7,120 nt of DNA from Gemmatimonadota bacterium. Lineage in GTDB: Bacteria; Gemmatimonadota; Gemmatimonadetes; JACCXV01. The notes beneath the pieces were generated by a model. It saw nothing but the letters and a program-made list of their open reading frames with translations, searched no databases and had not been told where the DNA came from. The translations under genes and the position numbers were made by a program. Within the stretch, counting starts at the first letter, position 1, and every line of letters begins with the position of its first letter. This document shows, piece by piece, positions 1-4,786 of the stretch. The stretch is from contig JACCXV010000307.1 of the NCBI GenBank assembly GCA_013696835.1, positions 1 to 7,120 of the forward strand, in the 5' to 3' direction.

Positions 1-408
1 CTCAACCGCATCGTCCACCCGCCGCTGATGGCCCTTCTGCGCGAACGCCTCCGGGAAGCGCGTAGCGGCAAGAGCCGATTGGTCGTGGTCGACGCCGCGC
101 TTATCTTCGAGCTCGGGGTGCTCGACCTCTTCGACCGGATCGTGCTGGTCACGGCGCCCGCGCAGACACGGATCGAGCGGCTGCGACGCCGGAGTGTCGA
201 CGCGTCCGCCGTCGAGGGTCTCCTGGCAAGCCAGCAACCCGACGAGGAGAAGCGCGCTCTCGCCCACTGCGTGCTGGTCAACGACGCCTCTCGGGACGCG
301 CTCGAGGCAGCCGCCCTGGCTTGCCTGGACGGGCTTCGGGCACTCGAGCGTGACCGCAACGAGCAGCCAGGGCCAGTCTCTTCCCCCACCCCTGCCGGCG
401 AGCGCTGA
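1..408 (+). CDS. coaE: Dephospho-CoA kinase, 3' part (5' end outside window)
   Basis: The frame is open from base 1 and ends with TGA at 406-408, giving 135 residues of the C-terminal part of a protein usually about 200 long. CoaE phosphorylates the ribose 3'-OH of dephospho-CoA with ATP, the last step of coenzyme A synthesis, in the cytoplasm. The visible segment starts with LNRIVHP, matching the family's conserved 'L..I.HP' region. It continues with VVVDAALIFELG (family V.D.PLLFE.G), a hydrophobic FDRIVLVTAP strand, the Arg-rich RIERLRRRS segment, and ASQQPDEEKRALAH, matching the Q...EEK...AD signature. The P-loop is expected upstream of the window. Two details differ from my memory of the consensus: AHCVLVND replaces AD.VI.N, and the last roughly 15 residues are a Pro/Ser-rich tail. 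The glutaredoxin gene starts two bases after the stop codon, so the two are probably co-transcribed. Confidence 0.87.
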   Translation, partial: LNRIVHPPLMALLRERLREARSGKSRLVVVDAALIFELGVLDLFDRIVLVTAPAQTRIERLRRRSVDASAVEGLLASQQPDEEKRALAHCVLVNDASRDALEAAALACLDGLRALERDRNEQPGPVSSPTPAGER

Positions 409-409
409 C

Positions 410-667
410 GTGTCCCTGACTCTCTACGTCACCCCGTTCTGCCCCTGGTGCGAGCGGGTGAAGGTGGCGCTGGACGGCCTCGGTCTTGCCTACGAGGAAG
501 TCTCCATCTCCCCCAACCGGATGCTCCGCGAAGAGATCGTCCGGCTCACGGGCCAGCGGCAGGTTCCGGTGCTGGTGGACGGCGACCTCGCGATCCACGA
601 CTCCACGCGCATCCTGGAGCACCTTCGAAGGACCTACCCTGCCGGCCGAACGGAAGGAAACCGATGA
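410..667 (+). CDS. Small dithiol glutaredoxin / GST-N-like thioredoxin-fold protein
   Basis: Encodes 85 residues from a GTG start at 410. The frame is open further upstream, but this start is chosen because homology begins here (SLTLYVTPFCPWCERVK) and coaE ends at 408. The active site is C11-P12-W13-C14, a dithiol CPxC glutaredoxin-type site at the N-terminus of helix 1. QVPVLVDG (about residues 51-58) carries the cis-proline P53, and HDSTRILEHL (63-72) matches the 'DS..I..YL' glutathione-contact region shared by glutaredoxins and GST N-terminal domains. The likely role is glutathione- or thioredoxin-linked disulfide reduction in the cytoplasm, with the partner unknown. Length is normal for a stand-alone glutaredoxin. 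No strong Shine-Dalgarno sequence precedes the GTG, so translation may be coupled to coaE. Its stop overlaps the next start (ATGA, 664-667), so it is also linked to the release-factor-like gene. Confidence 0.88.
   Translation: MSLTLYVTPFCPWCERVKVALDGLGLAYEEVSISPNRMLREEIVRLTGQRQVPVLVDGDLAIHDSTRILEHLRRTYPAGRTEGNR
652..658 (+). promoter_or_regulatory. Shine-Dalgarno for the release-factor-like gene
   Basis: GGAAGGA ends five bases before the ATG at 664 and lies inside the last glutaredoxin codons. It supports ATG 664 over the long in-frame upstream extension. Confidence 0.7.
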
Positions 668-1815
668 GCTCCGACGAAGCCCGTCTGGACGGAACCACCC
701 TGCAGGAGTTGCTCACGTTCGCCGAGCGCAGGCTCTACAGCGTGTACCTCGACCTGACGGTGGGGTCGAGCGGGCAGCGCTCCCACGAGGTGTTCCTGAA
801 GAAGAAGGAGAACCAGTTCCATGAGCTGATCGGCGACGATGTGGGCGCGCGCGCGCGATTCGAGCGTGCCTTGGCCAGCGTCCGCAGGTGGATCTCCGAG
901 GTCTTCGACGAGGCCAACCGCGGCGCCGCGCTATTCATCTCCGAGGACGGGGAGCTCGTGAAGGCGCTCCAGGTGCCGGCGGCCTTCGAGAATCTCTTCG
1001 TGCTGCAGGAGGGAGCGGTGGTGGCGCCGCTCGCACGCATCGTGGAGGATCACGATCACCACTGCGTGGTCGTGGTGGACAGCACCCGAGCGCGGATCCT
1101 GAGCGTCTACCTGGACGCGGTCGAGCGGGAGGAGAGCTACGGAAACCCCGAGCCTCCGCGGCGGACGAGCGGTGGAGGCTGGTCGCAAGCCCGCTTCCAG
1201 CGCCATCGGGTGGAGCAGGTGCAGCAGTTCCACTCCGACGTGGTCGCGCATCTGGAGCGGTTCGTCCGCCGCTACGGCTCCGACGACATCATCCTGCTCG
1301 GAACCGACGAGGGAACGGCGGATTTCCACAAGACGCTGCCGCAGGCGCTGGGGGAGCGCGTACGCTTCGTGCGGCCTGCACCGGCGGACGAGCCCGCGCC
1401 CGCTCTGCTCGAACGCATCCGCGGCATCCTCGAGGACGAGCGAGTGCGCGAGGACGAGGAGATCCTGTCGCGGCTTCAGCGGCGGGTGCGGGAGGATTAC
1501 CTGGCGGTGGGGGGCATACGCGCGACTTTGCAGGAGCTCCAGTCCGGCAAGGTCGAGACGCTCGTCGTGGGGAGCACGGTCCGGCGGGACGGCAAGCAGT
1601 GCACGCGCTGCCAGTTCGTGCTGGCGGACGGCGAGGCGGCCTGTCCCTATTGCGGCGGAGAGCTCGCGCCCGTGAACCTCTACGACAAGCTCGTCGAGCT
1701 GGCCGAGCGCCATGACGCGAAGGTGGAGTTCCTCGACGGTGACGCGGAGGTCGAGCTGCAGCGGCGAATGAACGGCGTCGGGGCGTTCCTCAAGTTTCAG
1801 TACGAGAACGCGTGA
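664..1815 (+). CDS. eRF1/Vms1-like peptidyl-tRNA hydrolase homologue (baeRF type) with zinc ribbon
   Basis: Encodes 383 residues. ATG 664 is supported by the GGAAGGA site and the ATGA overlap with the glutaredoxin gene. Residues 1 to about 125 are mostly helical and charged. Residues about 130-265 look like the catalytic domain of archaeo-eukaryotic release factors: a CVVVVDSTRARI strand (D139), then a GGGWSQARFQRHR loop (G170-G172, W173, Q175), then DIILLGTDEG. The loop sits where eRF1 carries its GGQ and Vms1/ANKZF1 carries a GSQ-type motif. Residues about 297 to the end resemble the L7Ae-like third domain (VETLVVGS) with an inserted zinc ribbon C313-x2-C316-x10-C327-x2-C330, as in archaeal release factors. 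By family analogy it would act on the ribosome and hydrolyse peptidyl-tRNA, perhaps rescuing stalled ribosomes. That role is inference; hydrolase activity and the exact baeRF subfamily are untested. Alternating GC at 845-856 is a minor oddity. Confidence 0.85.
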   Translation: MSSDEARLDGTTLQELLTFAERRLYSVYLDLTVGSSGQRSHEVFLKKKENQFHELIGDDVGARARFERALASVRRWISEVFDEANRGAALFISEDGELVKALQVPAAFENLFVLQEGAVVAPLARIVEDHDHHCVVVVDSTRARILSVYLDAVEREESYGNPEPPRRTSGGGWSQARFQRHRVEQVQQFHSDVVAHLERFVRRYGSDDIILLGTDEGTADFHKTLPQALGERVRFVRPAPADEPAPALLERIRGILEDERVREDEEILSRLQRRVREDYLAVGGIRATLQELQSGKVETLVVGSTVRRDGKQCTRCQFVLADGEAACPYCGGELAPVNLYDKLVELAERHDAKVEFLDGDAEVELQRRMNGVGAFLKFQYENA

Positions 1816-1883
1816 GGCTTGGCGATCACGTGACGCCCCCGAATGCGTGAAGCCCGGGCGCTGGCAGCCGTGACGACCCCGCG

Positions 1884-3494
1884 GTGAGCCGCCGGCCCGT
1901 CTTCCTGGTCATCCTGGACGGCTGGGGACTGCGCGAGGAGACCGAGGGGAACGCCGTCATGCTCGCCGAAACGCCCGTCTTCGACAGGCTCCAGCGAACC
2001 TGTCCCTCGACGCGCCTGGCCGCGTCAGGGCTCGCCGTCGGGCTTCCCGAAGGGCAGATGGGGAACTCCGAGGTAGGGCACCTCACGATCGGCGCCGGAC
2101 GGATCCCCGTCCAGGACATCACGCGCATCGACGGCGCGATCGCGAGCGGGGAGTTCTACAGCAATCCCGTCCTGGTCGATGCGATGGGAGCCGCACGCCG
2201 GCCCGCCGCCCTGCACCTCGTGGGGCTCCTCTCGAACGGCGGCGTGCACAGCCATCACAACCACTGCTATGCGCTGCTCGAGCTCGCCCGCCGGCTGGGC
2301 CTCGAGGACGTGTTCGTGCATGGCTTCACCGATGGCCGCGACACCTCGCCAACCAGCGGCGCGGAGGAGGTGCGCGGCCTGCTGCGCAGGATCGACTCGA
2401 TCGGCGTCGGCGTCCTGGCCACGCTCGTCGGCCGGTACTGGGCCATGGATCGCGACAAGCGCTGGGAGCGTACCCGCGTCGCCTATGACGCGCTGACCCT
2501 GCGCCGCGGTGAGCGCAGCGCCGATCCGGCCGCGGCGCTGGAGGCGAGCTATGCGGCCGGCGTCACCGACGAGTTCGTCCAGCCGCTGATCTGCGCGGAG
2601 GGTGGGGGCGTTCGAGCCGGCGACGCGGTCGTCTTCTTCAACTTTCGCGCGGATCGCGGCCGCCAGCTCGCGTGGGCCCTCGTGGACCCCGCGTTCGATT
2701 GCTTCCCGCGCGACCCGTCGGGCGCCCACCTGATCGGCCGCATGGTGACCATGACCGGCTACGACGAAGGACTGCGGGCGGCCGTCGCCTTCCCGAGCGC
2801 GGACCTGCTCGACGGCCTGGGGGAGATCGCCGCACGGGCGGGTCTCAGGCAGCTGCGCGCGGCGGAGACCGAGAAGTACGCCCACGTCACGTACTTCTTC
2901 AACGGCGGGATGGAGCAGGAGCGCGCGGGCGAGGACCGGCTGCTGGTTCCCTCTCCAAGAGTGGCCACGTACGACCTCGAGCCGGAGATGAGCGCGCGCG
3001 AGCTCACGGACCGAGCGATCGCGGCGATGCGGGCAGGAGGGCACGACCTGCTGATCCTCAACTACGCGAATCCGGACATGGTCGGCCACACGGGAGATCT
3101 GGAGGCGGCGATCCGCGCCGTCGAAACCGTGGATCGCGAGCTGGGGCGGCTGCTCGAGGGGGTAGGGGGCACGGGATTGGTGATCGCGGATCATGGCAAC
3201 GCCGAGACGATGCGCGAGCCCGACGGCACACCTCACACCGCGCACACGACCAATCCGGTGCCCTGCATCCTGATCGGTGCCGAGAGCGGAGTCGCGCTAA
3301 GAGCGGAGGGCGGGCTGCAGGACGTCGCTCCTACGCTGCTGGGGCTGCTCGGCATCCCGCAGCCGGAATCCATGCGGGGGCGCGATTTGATCGCTGCGTT
3401 GCGCGCGGACGGCGCAGGGGGCGTGCCGGCGCCGTCGGATCGCCCCCTCGACGGCGCGAGCGCCCGCGAGACGGCCGTTCGCGGGGAGCCGTAG
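1884..3494 (+). CDS. gpmI: 2,3-bisphosphoglycerate-independent phosphoglycerate mutase
   Basis: Encodes 536 residues. It interconverts 3- and 2-phosphoglycerate in glycolysis and gluconeogenesis, using two Mn2+ ions and a phosphoserine intermediate. All hallmark sites are visible: D12 in LDGWG, nucleophile S62 in GNSEVGH, H122 in SNGGVHSHHNH, the HGFTDGRDTSP and RYWAMDRDKRWERT segments, FFNFRADRGRQ, K331 in ETEKYAHVTYFFNGG, D398 and H402 in NPDMVGHTGD, D436-H437 in ADHGNAETM, and H454 in HTAHTTNPVP. Metal ligands and substrate residues are therefore all present. GTG 1884 is the only usual start codon after the in-frame stop at 1848-1850, and it yields MSRRPVFLVILDGWG. No good Shine-Dalgarno sequence precedes it. 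The family is usually about 510-515 residues. The extra length is a C-terminal tail of about 30 residues after GRDLIAALRA, rich in Gly, Ala, Pro and Asp. The flavin reductase gene begins within 25 bases of the stop. Confidence 0.98.
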   Translation: MSRRPVFLVILDGWGLREETEGNAVMLAETPVFDRLQRTCPSTRLAASGLAVGLPEGQMGNSEVGHLTIGAGRIPVQDITRIDGAIASGEFYSNPVLVDAMGAARRPAALHLVGLLSNGGVHSHHNHCYALLELARRLGLEDVFVHGFTDGRDTSPTSGAEEVRGLLRRIDSIGVGVLATLVGRYWAMDRDKRWERTRVAYDALTLRRGERSADPAAALEASYAAGVTDEFVQPLICAEGGGVRAGDAVVFFNFRADRGRQLAWALVDPAFDCFPRDPSGAHLIGRMVTMTGYDEGLRAAVAFPSADLLDGLGEIAARAGLRQLRAAETEKYAHVTYFFNGGMEQERAGEDRLLVPSPRVATYDLEPEMSARELTDRAIAAMRAGGHDLLILNYANPDMVGHTGDLEAAIRAVETVDRELGRLLEGVGGTGLVIADHGNAETMREPDGTPHTAHTTNPVPCILIGAESGVALRAEGGLQDVAPTLLGLLGIPQPESMRGRDLIAALRADGAGGVPAPSDRPLDGASARETAVRGEP

Positions 3495-3497
3495 CCG

Positions 3498-4142
3498 TTG
3501 GTCGGGGCGCCTCGCGTGGACGCGGCGGAGCTCTACGGTCTCCTCCAGAATCTCGCCTCGCCGATCGTGGCGATCACCTCGGCCTCGGGCCGCGAGCGCA
3601 ACGGGATGATCGTGAACAGCGCCGTGCGCGCCTCGATCGCGCCGCGCCACCCGCGCCTGGCCCTGTACGTCCACACGTTCAATCACAGCCACGGGCTGAT
3701 CCTGCACGGCCGGGCGTTCGCGCTGCATCTCCTGCGCGACGACCAGTGGGACCTGATCCATACGCTCGGTTTCGCGAGCGGCCGAGAACGTGACAAGCTG
3801 GACGGCCTGTCGTTCACGACCGGCGAGACCGGCTGCCCGCTGCTGCACGACTGCTTCGCGGCGTTCGAGTGCCGCGTTGCCAACCACATGCACGCGGGCG
3901 CGTCGACCTTTTTCCTGGGCGATGTGGTGCACGCGATCCGCGGGACGGGCGAGCGGGTCATGACGGCGGCCCACTTCCGTGCCAACCTGCGGCCCGACTG
4001 GCGGGCCGAGTACCTCGAGAACCTCGCCAGCGCGCAGGCGCTCGCCGACTCGGCGCTGGACGCTTCCGGCGCCGCCGTCTCATTCGGCGGTTCGGGGGGT
4101 GACGCATCTAGCGACGCATCTGGTCAATCGAGTCGAGACTGA
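3498..4142 (+). CDS. Flavin-reductase-domain (FMN-binding split barrel) protein
   Basis: Encodes 214 residues from TTG 3498, or 208 from GTG 3516. TTG has GGGGAG nine bases upstream inside the end of gpmI, and GTG begins close to the homology (VDAAELYGLL), so I cannot decide. The fold is seen in PIVAITSASGRERNGMIVNSAV (residues about 24-45), HPRLALYVHTFNHSHGLIL, FALHLLRDDQWDLIHTLGFASGRERDKLDGL, and CPLLHDCFAAFECRVANHMHAG followed by TFFLGDVV. This is the usual order for the Flavin_Reduct family: a phosphate/flavin-binding segment, 'T..LI..GR.F.V..L...Q', 'DK..GL', then a G-D-H-x-x-like metal or flavin edge. Such proteins bind FMN or FAD and reduce it with NAD(P)H, or act as small flavoredoxins; the substrate cannot be told. 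The last roughly 25 residues are a Gly/Ser/Asp-rich tail containing a short tandem repeat. It is the last gene of the run, and a terminator lies about 90 bases downstream. Confidence 0.86.
   Translation: MVGAPRVDAAELYGLLQNLASPIVAITSASGRERNGMIVNSAVRASIAPRHPRLALYVHTFNHSHGLILHGRAFALHLLRDDQWDLIHTLGFASGRERDKLDGLSFTTGETGCPLLHDCFAAFECRVANHMHAGASTFFLGDVVHAIRGTGERVMTAAHFRANLRPDWRAEYLENLASAQALADSALDASGAAVSFGGSGGDASSDASGQSSRD
4101..4121 (+). repeat. Short tandem duplication in the flavin reductase gene tail
   Basis: GACGCATCT occurs at 4101-4109 and again at 4113-4121, a 12-base period of slightly less than two units. It encodes the repeated Asp-Ala-Ser in the low-complexity tail. This looks like replication slippage in a disordered end, not a functional element. 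Confidence 0.75.
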
Positions 4143-4156
4143 GGTCGTGAAAGGCC

Positions 4157-4204
4157 TTGACAAGTCTGGGAGCGTGCGCATCTTCCCGCCCCAAGATTTA
4201 TGCT
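4157..4204 (+). promoter_or_regulatory. Possible promoter region upstream of the terminator and cold-shock gene
   Basis: TTGACA at 4157-4162 is a perfect -35 hexamer, but the six bases 17 downstream (ATCTTC) are a poor -10. A better -10-like TATGCT lies at 4199-4204, 36 bases away, with no matching -35 at the normal distance. The region is clearly richer in A and T than the flanking genes. I read it as the most likely place for a promoter serving the cold-shock unit, without being able to fix the transcription start. Confidence 0.35.
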
Positions 4205-4233
4205 ATCGCAGTTCATTCGGGCATACGTGGGAG

Positions 4234-4273
4234 AAGTCCAGGGCTCGGCACGACGGGCCCTGGACTTTTTTTT
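4234..4273 (+). terminator. Strong intrinsic terminator ahead of the cold-shock gene
   Basis: An 11-base-pair perfect stem pairs 4234-4244 (AAGTCCAGGGC) with 4257-4267 (GCCCTGGACTT) around a 12-base loop, followed by an unbroken run of eight T at 4266-4273. This is a textbook Rho-independent terminator for plus-strand transcription. It lies 91 bases after the flavin reductase stop and 86 bases before the cold-shock start. It may end the upstream operon, attenuate the cold-shock transcript, or both. Confidence 0.92.
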
Positions 4274-4343
4274 GTTGCGCCGCCGCGCAGTGCAGCTGGA
4301 CGGAGCCGCAGAGGCCGTCGGGACCTCGGCTCTCGGATGATGG
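4274..4343 (+). promoter_or_regulatory. GC-rich structured leader of the cold-shock gene
   Basis: No promoter-like hexamers are apparent here. Two further hairpins can be drawn. TGCGC 4276-4280 pairs with GCGCA 4285-4289 around a CGCC tetraloop. GAGCCG 4303-4308 pairs with CGGCTC 4327-4332, with an inner AGG/CCT pairing. Both end before the Shine-Dalgarno sequence, leaving it unpaired. Long structured leaders are typical of cold-shock mRNAs, but no specific known motif is recognised. Confidence 0.45.
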
Positions 4344-4353
4344 AAGGAGGTGA
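4344..4353 (+). promoter_or_regulatory. Perfect Shine-Dalgarno of the cold-shock gene
   Basis: AAGGAGGTGA is fully complementary to the usual 3' end of 16S rRNA. Nine bases separate its GGAGG core from ATG 4360. It fixes the start and predicts very strong translation, in contrast with the weak or absent sites of the other genes in the window. Confidence 0.95.
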
Positions 4354-4359
4354 AAAGAG

Positions 4360-4572
4360 ATGAATGGTGACAGAGTGACCGGCACCGTGAAGTGGTTCAA
4401 CGACGCCAAAGGCTACGGCTTCATCCAGCGTGAAGGCGGCCCCGACGTGTTCGTCCATTTCTCCGCGATTCAAGGCAACGGCTTCAAGAGCCTCGCCGAG
4501 AACGACCAGGTCGAGTTCAAGCTCGGCCAGGGGCCCAAGGGCCTCCAGGCGCTCGAGGTGACGAAGGTCTAG
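4360..4572 (+). CDS. csp: Cold-shock domain protein (CspA family)
   Basis: Encodes 70 residues forming one OB-fold cold-shock domain, the normal family length. The single-stranded RNA/DNA-binding face is intact: V10-K11-W12-F13-N14, RNP1 KGYGFI (K17-I22) with Y19 and F21, and RNP2 VFVHFS (V30-S35) with F31, H33 and F34. GNGFKSLAENDQVEFKL and KGLQALEVTKV complete the barrel. Such proteins bind nascent RNA, melt secondary structure and can act as transcription antiterminators. The gene stands alone between two intrinsic terminators with a strong Shine-Dalgarno sequence, so it is a monocistronic, highly expressed unit. Its G+C (37/60 in 4381-4440) is lower than in the metabolic genes. Whether this copy is cold-induced or constitutive cannot be told from the sequence. 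Confidence 0.97.
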   Translation: MNGDRVTGTVKWFNDAKGYGFIQREGGPDVFVHFSAIQGNGFKSLAENDQVEFKLGQGPKGLQALEVTKV

Positions 4573-4616
4573 CCCCCCGGTAGCCGGAGCGATCCGGCAG
4601 GCGGTCGCACGACACG

Positions 4617-4641
4617 AAAAGCCCCTCGCGAGAGGGGCTTT
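4617..4641 (+). terminator. Intrinsic terminator of the cold-shock gene
   Basis: GCCCCTC 4621-4627 pairs with GAGGGGC 4632-4638 around a GCGA (GNRA) tetraloop. Flanking AAA 4618-4620 pairs with TTT 4639-4641, giving a 10-base-pair stem. The T tract is only three long before CG, while A4 on the left supplies a T-run for minus-strand transcription, so it may be weakly bidirectional. It lies 45 bases after the cold-shock stop. Confidence 0.88.
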
Positions 4642-4689
4642 CGCTTGCCTGGAAGTCGTCAACCATTCCCAGGGTTACGGGTCAAAGTG

Positions 4690-4718
4690 TCGATAATGAA
4701 AGCAATACGCGCTATGTT
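4690..4718 (+). promoter_or_regulatory. Weak candidate promoter for the histidine kinase gene
   Basis: TCGATA (4690-4695) and TATGTT (4713-4718) each match the sigma-70 hexamers at four of six bases with a 17-base spacer. They lie in the most AT-rich patch between the two genes. GATAAT at 4692-4697 is a better -10 but has no -35. Transcription would start just before the homopyrimidine tract. Confidence 0.3.
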
Positions 4719-4737
4719 GTATGGGGTTGACTCTTTT

Positions 4738-4755
4738 CCCCTCCCCCTCCCTCCC
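4738..4755 (-). other. G-quadruplex motif on the minus strand upstream of the kinase gene
   Basis: The plus strand reads CCCC-T-CCCCC-T-CCC-T-CCC, so the minus strand has four G-runs of at least three separated by single A loops. This is the tightest form of the canonical G4 motif. It is part of a 29-base uninterrupted pyrimidine tract (4731-4759) and ends 31 bases before the kinase ATG. The minus strand is the template strand for kinase transcription. Formation in the cell is not shown. Confidence 0.7.
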
Positions 4756-4786
4756 TTCTAACTCTCCCGAGCGAGGCGATCTGCCC

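Noticed and set aside
194..409. Upstream extension of the glutaredoxin frame from ATG 194
   Set aside because: The added residues overlap coaE completely and are low-complexity, and family homology begins at GTG 410.
448..663. Upstream extension of the release-factor-like frame from ATG 448
   Set aside because: It overlaps the glutaredoxin gene in another frame, and ATG 664 has a good Shine-Dalgarno site and an ATGA overlap.
1821..1837. TCACGTGA palindrome between the release-factor-like gene and gpmI
   Set aside because: It is eight bases long with only imperfect flanking symmetry. In such GC-rich DNA this is unremarkable without conservation data.
2025..3245. Long open frame on the minus strand opposite gpmI (406 codons)
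   Set aside because: The plus strand here encodes gpmI with all catalytic residues. The antisense frame has no recognisable motif and is what high third-position G+C produces.
2672..3793. Plus-strand open frame of 373 codons spanning gpmI and the flavin reductase gene
   Set aside because: It crosses two well-supported genes in another frame and translates to Arg/Gly/Ala-rich sequence typical of a shadow frame.
4692..4697. GATAAT as a confident -10 element
   Set aside because: It matches five of six bases, but no -35-like hexamer lies 16-18 bases upstream and it is not preceded by a properly spaced TG.
4721..4786. ATG 4721 as the kinase start
   Set aside because: No ribosome-binding site precedes it, and the extra 22 residues come from the pyrimidine tract. 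ATG 4787 is better placed.
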